From NCBI GenBank assembly GCA_002365735.1, contig DEZY01000074.1:23134-30208 (forward strand): 7,075 nucleotides of DNA, in the 5' to 3' direction. The notes below the pieces were generated by a model that did no database searches, was not told the DNA's origin, and was given only the letters and a program-made list of their open reading frames with translations. Shown here piece by piece: positions 1-6,016 of this stretch (within the stretch, counting starts at the first letter, position 1; every line of letters starts with the position of its first letter). Source of the stretch: Actinobacteria bacterium UBA3120 (GTDB lineage Bacteria; Actinomycetota; Actinomycetes; S36-B12). Position numbers and translations under genes: made by a program.

Positions 1-1
1 C

Positions 2-1912
2 GATCGCGTGGGCGAGCTGCTTGGTTCGGGAGCAATTTCACCGCCATACATCCGCGGTGATCGAACCTTTTTCACTAAGCGCGAGCCGGGCCAGCAATTT
101 GCCGTCCTCTATGTCCGTGACACAAATGATTTACATACTGATCCGGCGACCGCTCGGGTGCTGATCGATCCCATGGCCCTGGACCCGGAGGGCCACACGA
201 CTTTAGATAGTTGGCAGCCATCCAAGGAAGGCGACCTGCTCGCCTACCAAATTTCCCAAGGCGGAAGTGAAGAGTCGGACATGTATGTCCTGAACGTGGA
301 CACGGGCAAGATCGTTGAAGGTCCGATCGATCGATGTCGCTATTCACCAATTGCCTGGCTCAAGGGTGGTTCAGCTTTTTATTATGTTCGTCGCATTGCA
401 CCCGATCTTCTCCCTGAAAGTGAAAGCCACTTCCATCGCCGCGTCTATTTGCACACCCTCGGCGCAGACCCACACACGGACGTACTCGTTTTTGGTGCTG
501 GCATGAACCTAACCAACTACTATGGAGTTTCAGTCTCCCGTGATGGTCGCTGGCTCGAAATCGAATCAAGCGAGGGGACTGAGCCACGAAATGATTTATG
601 GATTGCCGACCTCACGGCAAGTGCACCGTCGAGTCCTTCCTTCGAACTCGTTCAAGGTGACGTGGACGCACAAACTTCACTTACCTTCGGTCGTGATGGT
701 CGCGCCTACATTTTTACCGACAGAGATGCCCCCCGGGGGATGCTGCTAGTAACTACGCCCGGGTCGTGGGATCCGACATCCTGGAGGACGCTCATCCCCG
801 AAGCACAAGATGCCGTTCTTGACTCGGTCACCTTGCTCGACGGCGAAGGATTAGATCAAGATCAACTCCTGGTCGTGCACACACATCATGGAGTGGCCCA
901 GATGTCCGTGCACACCGCATCAGACGGAGAATTTCTGTACCCGATCGAGTTGCCCGGAGCCGGAACAATCGGCGGTCCTATCGAGCACATTGATGGTGGA
1001 CCCATTACCTGGATTGTGTATACCGACCACACCACCATTCCTACGATCTACGAATTTGATGCGCGGTCGAGGGAACTTACCCTTTATGCGACTCCCCCAG
1101 GCAGCGTCCAGGCGCCATCGGTGCACTCAGAACTCATCACCTATCCATCACTTGATGGCACTACTGTTCGCATGTTTATTATTTCACCCACGGGAAACCC
1201 AGACCATTCTCGACCAACTATTCTTTATGGCTACGGTGGGTTTGGCATCCCGATGCAACCCGGTTATAGCGCCTCAATCCTGGCCTGGGTCGAATCCGGT
1301 GGCGTGTGGGCGATCGCGAACCTGCGTGGTGGCGGTGAAGAAGGTGAGGAGTGGCATCGCGCCGGCATGCTGGCCAAAAAACAAAATGTCTTCGATGACT
1401 TCCACGCCGCAGCCGAGTACCTCATTGATAGCGGCTGGACCACGAGTGAGCAGCTCGGGATCTATGGTGGATCAAATGGTGGGCTCCTTGTGGGGGCCGC
1501 CATGACCCAACGGCCAGATCTTTTCAATGCAGTGGTGTGCGTGGCCCCCCTACTCGACATGATCCGCTATGTCGAAAGTGAGTTGGGGCCGACGTGGACG
1601 GTTGAATACGGCGATACGGCAGATCCACAGCAATTCGGCTGGCTTCACGCCTACTCCCCCTATCACCGCGTAACGCCAGGAACCGATTACCCGGCCACTA
1701 TGTTCGCGATTTTTGATAACGACACGCGAACCGATCCCATGCATGGACGCAAAATGGCAGCGGCCGTTCAAGCCAGCACCAGCGGAGCTCGCCCGATTTT
1801 GGTGCGAACCGAGGAAAATGTGGGTCATGGCGCCCGGTCATTGAGCAAGTCGATCGAAGAAAGTGCCGATACGTTAGCGTTCATGTCGCACTGGACCGGA
1901 CTAGACCACTAA
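2..1912 (+). CDS. Prolyl oligopeptidase family serine peptidase (S9), 5'-truncated
   Basis: This enzyme would cleave short peptides, typically after proline, and is normally cytosolic. The frame is open from base 2, so the true start lies upstream of the window. S9A enzymes are about 690-710 residues and 636 are present, so roughly 60-75 N-terminal residues are missing and a signal peptide cannot be judged. Counting from the GTG at 8 as residue 1, residues about 1-380 are the beta-propeller and about 385-634 the alpha/beta hydrolase domain. The triad appears complete: Ser489 in GGSNGG, Asp572 in DNDTR, His607 in VGHGA. Trp530 (TWTVEYG) and Arg574 match the S1-pocket Trp and the Arg after the catalytic Asp in pig prolyl oligopeptidase. 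The segments YGYGGFG and ANLRGGGEEGEEWH are also typical. It is the first visible gene of the plus-strand cluster, 10 nt before the channel gene. The family call is firm; strict proline specificity is inferred. Confidence 0.95.
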   Translation, partial: DRVGELLGSGAISPPYIRGDRTFFTKREPGQQFAVLYVRDTNDLHTDPATARVLIDPMALDPEGHTTLDSWQPSKEGDLLAYQISQGGSEESDMYVLNVDTGKIVEGPIDRCRYSPIAWLKGGSAFYYVRRIAPDLLPESESHFHRRVYLHTLGADPHTDVLVFGAGMNLTNYYGVSVSRDGRWLEIESSEGTEPRNDLWIADLTASAPSSPSFELVQGDVDAQTSLTFGRDGRAYIFTDRDAPRGMLLVTTPGSWDPTSWRTLIPEAQDAVLDSVTLLDGEGLDQDQLLVVHTHHGVAQMSVHTASDGEFLYPIELPGAGTIGGPIEHIDGGPITWIVYTDHTTIPTIYEFDARSRELTLYATPPGSVQAPSVHSELITYPSLDGTTVRMFIISPTGNPDHSRPTILYGYGGFGIPMQPGYSASILAWVESGGVWAIANLRGGGEEGEEWHRAGMLAKKQNVFDDFHAAAEYLIDSGWTTSEQLGIYGGSNGGLLVGAAMTQRPDLFNAVVCVAPLLDMIRYVESELGPTWTVEYGDTADPQQFGWLHAYSPYHRVTPGTDYPATMFAIFDNDTRTDPMHGRKMAAAVQASTSGARPILVRTEENVGHGARSLSKSIEESADTLAFMSHWTGLDH

Positions 1913-1916
1913 GGGG
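1911..1916 (+). promoter_or_regulatory. Ribosome binding site of the MscS-like gene
   Basis: AAGGGG lies six bases before the ATG at 1923. Its first two bases are the end of the TAA stop of the peptidase gene, so ribosomes ending there sit on this site. It fixes the channel start and suggests translational coupling. Confidence 0.7.
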
Positions 1917-1922
1917 ATTTAC

Positions 1923-2843
1923 ATGGATTGGGATTCAATCGCGGACGCTTACGACTCATTTAGTGCTGGCTCGTGGGATGTCCCATTTCGCATCGTATTA
2001 ATCATTATCATTGCCCTGGTCGCTACAAAAGTTTCCACAATGGCGATTCGCAGATTGGTGGCTAAAGCCACAAGCAGGGCTACTAAAATCCATGTTGCCG
2101 ATCTACGAAACTCAAACGACTCAAAAGAAGTCTCCGATCATCTTTTGGAAAATCGGGTTTCGCAACGAGCGCACGCCCTTGGCACATTAGGTCACAGCAT
2201 CGCTGTTATCGGCATCTGGTCGGCATCCGCCATGATGATTATGGCCGAACTGGGAATCAACGTGGGGCCGCTTTTGGCCAGTGCGGGCATACTTGGTGTG
2301 ATCCTCGGTTTTGGTGCCCAAACTTTGGTGGCAGATTACTTGGCCGGGATCTCAATGACGCTCGAGGATCAATTGGGTGTAGGAGACGTTGTTGACTGCG
2401 GGGTTGTTCTTGGAACCGTTGACGAAGTTGCACTGCGCTATACCCGCATTCGAGACTTTTATGGCGTCCTGTGGTACGTGCGCAATGGAACTATCCCCTT
2501 CATCGCTAACCAAAGCCAAGGATGGACCTACGCAATCATTGATGTTGCCTTGAACTACAACGCCGATCTAGCCCAAGTACGGGATGTGATTAACAAAGAG
2601 GGTCAACGAATTGCACACGATTCCAGCTATGACACCATCTTCATGGATCCACCTGCCTATGCAGGCCTCGAGGAAGTGCGCGGTGACGCTGTTGTGGTGC
2701 GGGTAATGGCCAAGGTGGTGCCAGATCAACAATTCATCGGTGCTCGCCTACTGCGCGAACGGGTCAAAAGCGCTCTCGACAATGCGGGGCTGCACATTCC
2801 TCTCACCCAAATGCAGATAGTCGATGGGCGAGGAGCTCAGTGA
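1923..2843 (+). CDS. MscS-family small-conductance mechanosensitive channel
   Basis: This 306-residue inner-membrane protein should form a homo-oligomeric pore that opens under membrane tension and releases solutes on hypo-osmotic shock. Hydrophobic segments are at about residues 20-43, 86-110 and 113-143. The third is the pore-lining helix, rich in Gly and Ala (LLASAGILGVILGFGAQ, then LVADYLAGI), as in Escherichia coli MscS. It runs into the beta domain at about 150-195 (GVGDVVDCG, LGTVDEVALRYT, VRNGTI). The rest, about 200-300, fits the cytosolic alpha/beta cage. The length is close to E. coli MscS (286), so this is a minimal three-helix channel without large extra domains. The charged stretch at 50-85 (SNDSKEVSDHLLENR) between helices 1 and 2 is longer than in E. 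coli MscS. The ATG start is supported by AAGGGG six bases upstream. The stop overlaps the start of the globin gene by 4 nt. Confidence 0.93.
   Translation: MDWDSIADAYDSFSAGSWDVPFRIVLIIIIALVATKVSTMAIRRLVAKATSRATKIHVADLRNSNDSKEVSDHLLENRVSQRAHALGTLGHSIAVIGIWSASAMMIMAELGINVGPLLASAGILGVILGFGAQTLVADYLAGISMTLEDQLGVGDVVDCGVVLGTVDEVALRYTRIRDFYGVLWYVRNGTIPFIANQSQGWTYAIIDVALNYNADLAQVRDVINKEGQRIAHDSSYDTIFMDPPAYAGLEEVRGDAVVVRVMAKVVPDQQFIGARLLRERVKSALDNAGLHIPLTQMQIVDGRGAQ
2830..2835 (+). promoter_or_regulatory. Ribosome binding site of the globin gene
   Basis: GAGGAG, inside the end of the channel gene, lies four bases before the GTG at 2840. It selects this GTG, which overlaps the channel TGA as GTGA, a classic stop-start coupling arrangement. 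Confidence 0.7.
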
Positions 2844-3268
2844 CGAATGCAGAATTGACCCCCTATGAGCGTTTTGGCGGACATGAATTTTTCACTAACT
2901 TGGTCCATAATTTTTATCAGCGCGTCCCTAAAGACCCGGTCCTTAGCGCCATGTATCCGAGCGATGACTTCGAAGGTGCGGAGTGGCGTTTACGCTCATT
3001 TCTTGAACAGTATTGGGGCGGCCCAGAAACTTACAGTGAACAGCGCGGTCATCCCCGGCTGCGACTGCGCCACGTAGGATTCCACATTGATGGTGATGCG
3101 CGCGACCGCTGGTTGACTCTGATGGCAGCTGCGATTGCTGACCAAGGGATGGATGCCCAACTTGAATCAGAGCTGTGGAAGTATCTGGTGGCAGCCGCAT
3201 TTGGTATGCAAAATGTCCCAGACGAAATACCAGAAAACGATGTATCAATTCCTATCACGGAGGCTTAG
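2840..3268 (+). CDS. glbO: Group II truncated hemoglobin (GlbO/trHbO)
   Basis: This 142-residue heme protein has the two-over-two globin fold and binds O2. Members are linked to O2 or redox chemistry, peroxidase-like activity or NO detoxification rather than storage. The signature EQYWGGPETYSEQRGHPRLR starts at about residue 56 and is nearly identical to M. tuberculosis GlbO. The proximal heme ligand is His78 (LRHVGF). The group II distal residues are all present: Tyr26 (B10, NFYQRV), Tyr39 (CD1, AMYPSDD) and Trp91 (G8, DRWLTL). The protein is longer than the 128-residue M. tuberculosis GlbO, with a few extra N-terminal residues and an acidic C-terminal tail of about 15 (128-142). It starts at a GTG overlapping the channel stop and ends 2 nt before the alpha-glucosidase start. 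The glbO-aglA order matches mycobacteria. The family call is very secure; the physiological role is inferred. Confidence 0.97.
   Translation: MTNAELTPYERFGGHEFFTNLVHNFYQRVPKDPVLSAMYPSDDFEGAEWRLRSFLEQYWGGPETYSEQRGHPRLRLRHVGFHIDGDARDRWLTLMAAAIADQGMDAQLESELWKYLVAAAFGMQNVPDEIPENDVSIPITEA
3259..3263 (+). promoter_or_regulatory. Ribosome binding site that decides the aglA start
   Basis: GGAGG lies seven bases before the GTG at 3271, inside the last codons of the globin gene. An earlier in-frame ATG at 3175 would give 32 extra residues unlike any GH13 N-terminus and a 94-nt overlap with glbO. This site therefore favours the GTG. Confidence 0.75.
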
Positions 3269-3270
3269 TT

Positions 3271-4962
3271 GTGCCAAGCGTAAAGAATGAATGGTGGCGT
3301 GACGCTGTCATTTACCAGGTATATCCACGTTCATTTTCTGACAGTGACGCGGACGGAATCGGCGACATCCCCGGGATCCTCAACCGGGTGGACTACCTTG
3401 CCAATCTAGGGGTCGACGCTATTTGGATTTCTCCTTTCTACGATTCGCCGCTACTTGATGGTGGCTACGACGTCGCCGATTTCCGACTCGTTGATCCCCG
3501 GCTAGGCGAGGTCGCAGATGTCAAAGACCTGATTCAAGCCGGACATGCCAAGGGTCTGAAAATCTTCATGGACATAGTCCCCAACCACACCAGCAGTGCC
3601 CATGCGTGGTTCCAGGAGGTGCTGAACTCCGAGCCAGGATCACCCGCTTGGGACCGGTATGTCATCAAAGAAGGAAAAGGCGCAGGTCACGAATTCCCCC
3701 CAACTAACTGGCAGAGCGTCTTTCACGGCGATGCATGGTCCCCGCTCGTTTTGGCGAATGGCATGAAAACGAAGTACTGGTATCTTCATATTTTCGATTC
3801 GTCTCAACCTGATCTAAATTGGGAGAACTTCGAAGTCCGTGCTGAGTTCGAAGATATTTTGAAATTCTGGTTTGATTTAGGGATTGATGGTTTCCGGATT
3901 GACGTCGCCCATGGCCTAATCAAAGACCAAACCTTCCCCGACATTGATTACGAAGCGGTCCGCGAAAAGGGACTACTCGGCGAACCAGTCATGAGTCCAT
4001 ATTGGGATCAAGATGGCGTGCACGAGGTGTACCGAAGTTGGCGCAAGATTGCGGATAGTTACCAGCCGCCAAAGGTATTTTGCGGTGAAACTTCGGCTCC
4101 GTCTCCTGAGCGTCTCGCTCTTTACCAACGTCCCGACGAATTGCACACGTCGTTCAACTTCCATTACTTGCGAGCGGGATTCGACGCGATCAAACTCAAA
4201 GAATCAGTGGATTCCACCCTGCTCAATCACAAAAAAGTTGGCGCACCAGCCACGTGGGTTTTGTCCAACCACGACATTGTGCGCCATGCCACCCGCTTGG
4301 CACCTGGTCAGAGCGACCACCCCACAGTTATGCCAACCCCGGACAACGCTGATCGCGGTTTGGCACGCGCCCGTGCTGCGACTCTTTTCACACTGGGGCT
4401 TCCCGGTTCCACCTACTTGTACCAAGGCGAAGAACTTGGATTGCCCGAAGTCCTTGATCTCCCCGAACAGGCCCGTAGGGACCCCGTGTGGTTTCGCACA
4501 GAAGGTAAAGAAATTGGCCGCGATGGGTGCCGGGTTCCCCTCCCATGGTCAGGTGATGTTCCTTCCTACGGTTTCGGCTCCGGGGAAAATTCGTGGCTCC
4601 CCCAGCCGGATTCTTGGGAACACTTGAGCGTTCAGGCACAAGAGTCCGGTGACACAACCTTGAACTTCTACCGCGCCGCACTCGCACAAAGGCGCGAAGA
4701 ACTGGCAACCGGTGACGGCGAACTGGAATGGCGAATGGGTGAATTCGTAACCCCCAATGATTCAATCTTGGCGTATCGCCGACCCCACCCAGTGAGCCCC
4801 TTGACCTGCATTGTGAATACAGCCGGTGGAATGTGGAACGTCCCACATTCATTTGGAACCCAAGTTTTGGTGGCATCCGGGCCTGAAGTTGCAGTTGTCG
4901 ACTCAGGCGACGGGGAGCACTTGGTACTCGGTCCTGAAACTAGCGTGTGGGTGCGCGGCTAA
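3271..4962 (+). CDS. aglA: GH13 alpha-glucosidase (oligo-1,6-glucosidase type family)
   Basis: This 563-residue, probably cytosolic enzyme should release glucose from the non-reducing end of short alpha-glucosides by a retaining mechanism. It begins WWRDAVIYQVYPRSF, the usual GH13 start, followed by a calcium-loop-like DSDADGIGD at 24-32. Conserved regions in order: DIVPNHTS (101-108, His106), QPDLN (179-183, the oligo-1,6-glucosidase subgroup mark), GFRIDV with nucleophile Asp211, FCGE with acid/base Glu273, and SNHD with transition-state stabiliser Asp335. The beta8 region reads YLYQGEELG (382-390), and a C-terminal beta domain occupies about 490-563. No signal peptide is visible. Starting at GTG 3271, right after GGAGG, gives a normal family length. 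It is the last gene of the plus operon; its stop overlaps the convergent gene by 4 nt. The alpha-1,4 versus alpha-1,6 preference is not settled by sequence. I would guess subfamily GH13_30, unverified. Confidence 0.95.
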   Translation: MPSVKNEWWRDAVIYQVYPRSFSDSDADGIGDIPGILNRVDYLANLGVDAIWISPFYDSPLLDGGYDVADFRLVDPRLGEVADVKDLIQAGHAKGLKIFMDIVPNHTSSAHAWFQEVLNSEPGSPAWDRYVIKEGKGAGHEFPPTNWQSVFHGDAWSPLVLANGMKTKYWYLHIFDSSQPDLNWENFEVRAEFEDILKFWFDLGIDGFRIDVAHGLIKDQTFPDIDYEAVREKGLLGEPVMSPYWDQDGVHEVYRSWRKIADSYQPPKVFCGETSAPSPERLALYQRPDELHTSFNFHYLRAGFDAIKLKESVDSTLLNHKKVGAPATWVLSNHDIVRHATRLAPGQSDHPTVMPTPDNADRGLARARAATLFTLGLPGSTYLYQGEELGLPEVLDLPEQARRDPVWFRTEGKEIGRDGCRVPLPWSGDVPSYGFGSGENSWLPQPDSWEHLSVQAQESGDTTLNFYRAALAQRREELATGDGELEWRMGEFVTPNDSILAYRRPHPVSPLTCIVNTAGGMWNVPHSFGTQVLVASGPEVAVVDSGDGEHLVLGPETSVWVRG

Positions 4963-5606
4963 GTCACTAAACGCATCCGGCTCCGGGGCGAAGGCACGGT
5001 TGAGTCCACAAAAACTTGACCCCGTGGGGTGCTCAGTCTTTTCCAAGGACCGCAAGTTGCAGCCGAAATTTTGATGGGTTCATCCCAGATCAGCATTAGC
5101 CGTTGAGCTGCATAAAGAATCTTTACCGGCAACCCTCCCCATGCCGGGCGATTCCAGATCTCCTCTGCTAGATCGGCCTTTCCCCGTTCCCCGAGACCGA
5201 CACTACGACGATCAAATTCGGTCACGGCCTCATTTACCACCGGAATGACGTCACTTGCCATCGCATGCATCGGGATTTGCCAACCCTGCGACGGCGGTAG
5301 TTCTGACAAAGACGCGCTTTCAACACCAACGATCTGCGCAAGAGGGTCAAGTTCAATTACCCCGGATGAGTTGGAAAGCAACGCAACAACATCACGCCCG
5401 GTTACGATCAAATCGCAAGGCTGCCCAGCGCCCATTTTGGCAGGCATCGCGATGAACGCGCGCAAATTGAGAGGGATTGCCGAATAGAAAGCTACCGCAT
5501 TCGGTGAAGTGACTACCCGAACTGCAATATTGGGATTCCATTCGATTTGCTTTTCCAGAATAGAAATAATCGAGCGTAGCTCCGTTGGTCCAAGCGTTAC
5601 CTGCAC
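4959..5606 (-). CDS. Conserved actinobacterial protein of unknown function (Rv2474c-like position)
   Basis: I do not recognise a domain of known function in this 215-residue protein. It has no clear signal peptide or long membrane segment. The N-terminal half alternates hydrophobic strands (AVRVVTSP, AVAFYSAIP, RAFIAMPA, DLIVTGRDVVALL), suggesting a beta-rich fold. The C-terminal half has a charged helical stretch (AEEIWNRPAW), then LPVKILYAAQRLMLIWDE and a Trp/Pro-rich end with WKRLSTPRGQVFVD. It starts at a GTG (5606-5604) with GGAG six bases upstream, 3 nt after the thioesterase stop, so it is almost certainly co-transcribed and coupled with it. In M. tuberculosis a conserved hypothetical of similar size, Rv2474c, also lies between aglA and the thioesterase gene; orthology is inferred from position, size and the TPRG-type ending. 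The TAG stop overlaps the convergent aglA stop. The gene call is solid; the function is unknown. Confidence 0.75.
   Translation of the reverse strand: MQVTLGPTELRSIISILEKQIEWNPNIAVRVVTSPNAVAFYSAIPLNLRAFIAMPAKMGAGQPCDLIVTGRDVVALLSNSSGVIELDPLAQIVGVESASLSELPPSQGWQIPMHAMASDVIPVVNEAVTEFDRRSVGLGERGKADLAEEIWNRPAWGGLPVKILYAAQRLMLIWDEPIKISAATCGPWKRLSTPRGQVFVDSTVPSPRSRMRLVT
5019..5030. terminator. Weak hairpin, possible terminator for aglA
   Basis: ACCCCGTGGGGT can fold as a short stem, four pairs with a CGTG loop. It is followed after a few bases by TCTTTT on the plus strand, and by CAAGTTTTTG on the minus strand. It lies 57 nt beyond the aglA stop. It is also inside the opposite gene and encodes the TPRG part of the protein, so it may be chance. 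The stem is short and the plus T-run is displaced, so this is only a candidate. Confidence 0.2.
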
Positions 5607-5609
5607 GAA

Positions 5610-6008
5610 TTACTCCACTTCAATAATGCTCTGCAGAGCACTTCGTAATTTGTCGGGAATGGGAACTGCCTTGTCGTTATCAAAGCACACCATCACGCTT
5701 TCCGCTTCTGCGGCAAGCTCACCCACTTCATTGAAGATTCGATACTTCATTCGATAGGAAGTATTACCCACTGAACTAATCCAGACCTTAATGGTCAATG
5801 GATCGGTGGAATAAAGAATCGGTTTACGAAATTCGATTGACTGATGGGCCATTACTTGACTAAATTTCAGAATATCGGCGTAGTCAATTTGCATTAAGGC
5901 ACGCAGCCGAGCTTCCTGCAAGTAATCGAGATAGACGACATTGTTTACATGTCCCAGTGGGTCAAGGTCGCTAAAGCGCCGGTACACCTGTGTAACAAAT
6001 ACGCTCAT
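5610..6008 (-). CDS. Hotdog-fold acyl-CoA thioesterase (4HBT / YbgC-FadM type)
   Basis: This 132-residue cytosolic enzyme should hydrolyse an acyl-CoA thioester to the free acid and CoA. The whole length is a single hotdog domain. The N-terminal signature is clear: RRFSDLDPLGHVNN at residues 10-23, then YLDYLQEARL. Asp16, three residues before Gly19-His20, is the expected catalytic acid, and the following helix begins near Val24. The rest (IEFRKPILYSTDPLTI and similar) reads as the curved beta sheet, with a short C-terminal helix (DKLRSALQSIIEVE). The length is normal for the family. The ATG at 6008 is 8 nt after the ettA stop; its upstream sequence (CTAGTAGAACC) holds only a poor Shine-Dalgarno match, so translation may rely on ribosomes ending ettA. 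A comparable thioesterase gene, Rv2475c, lies near ettA in M. tuberculosis. The acyl substrate cannot be read from the sequence. Confidence 0.9.
   Translation of the reverse strand: MSVFVTQVYRRFSDLDPLGHVNNVVYLDYLQEARLRALMQIDYADILKFSQVMAHQSIEFRKPILYSTDPLTIKVWISSVGNTSYRMKYRIFNEVGELAAEAESVMVCFDNDKAVPIPDKLRSALQSIIEVE
5613..5616 (-). promoter_or_regulatory. Ribosome binding site of the unknown-function gene
   Basis: On the minus strand GGAG lies six bases before the GTG at 5606, within the last codons of the thioesterase gene. It supports this GTG as the start and suggests coupling to thioesterase translation. Confidence 0.6.
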
Positions 6009-6016
6009 TGGTTCTA

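Noticed and set aside
324..336. Tandem CGATCGATCGATG tetranucleotide repeat
   Set aside because: Only three copies, in frame within the peptidase gene, with no sign of a longer repeat or of a second locus in the window.
729..739. C-run followed by G-run (six C, five G) as a possible hairpin or regulatory palindrome
   Set aside because: It encodes an ordinary Ala-Pro-Arg-Gly in the peptidase frame, has no loop of useful size and no nearby T-run.
888..1505. A 205-codon open frame on the plus strand in another frame of the peptidase gene
   Set aside because: It lies wholly within the hydrolase-domain coding region, whose motifs are intact in the main frame, and its translation is rich in Pro, Ser, Arg and Cys with no recognisable motif.
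3175..3270. Longer N-terminus for the alpha-glucosidase starting at ATG 3175
   Set aside because: The extra 32 residues look like out-of-frame globin sequence, and GGAGG seven bases before GTG 3271 with the usual GH13 start WWRDAVIYQVYP points to the shorter form.
4013..4627. A 204-codon plus-strand open frame inside aglA
   Set aside because: The GH13 regions continue unbroken through this stretch in the main frame (Glu273, Asp335), so this is an out-of-frame shadow.
4388..4876. A 162-codon minus-strand open frame opposite the end of aglA
   Set aside because: The translation is Arg/Pro/Gly-rich without motifs, and the strand opposite a conserved GH13 domain often stays open by codon bias.
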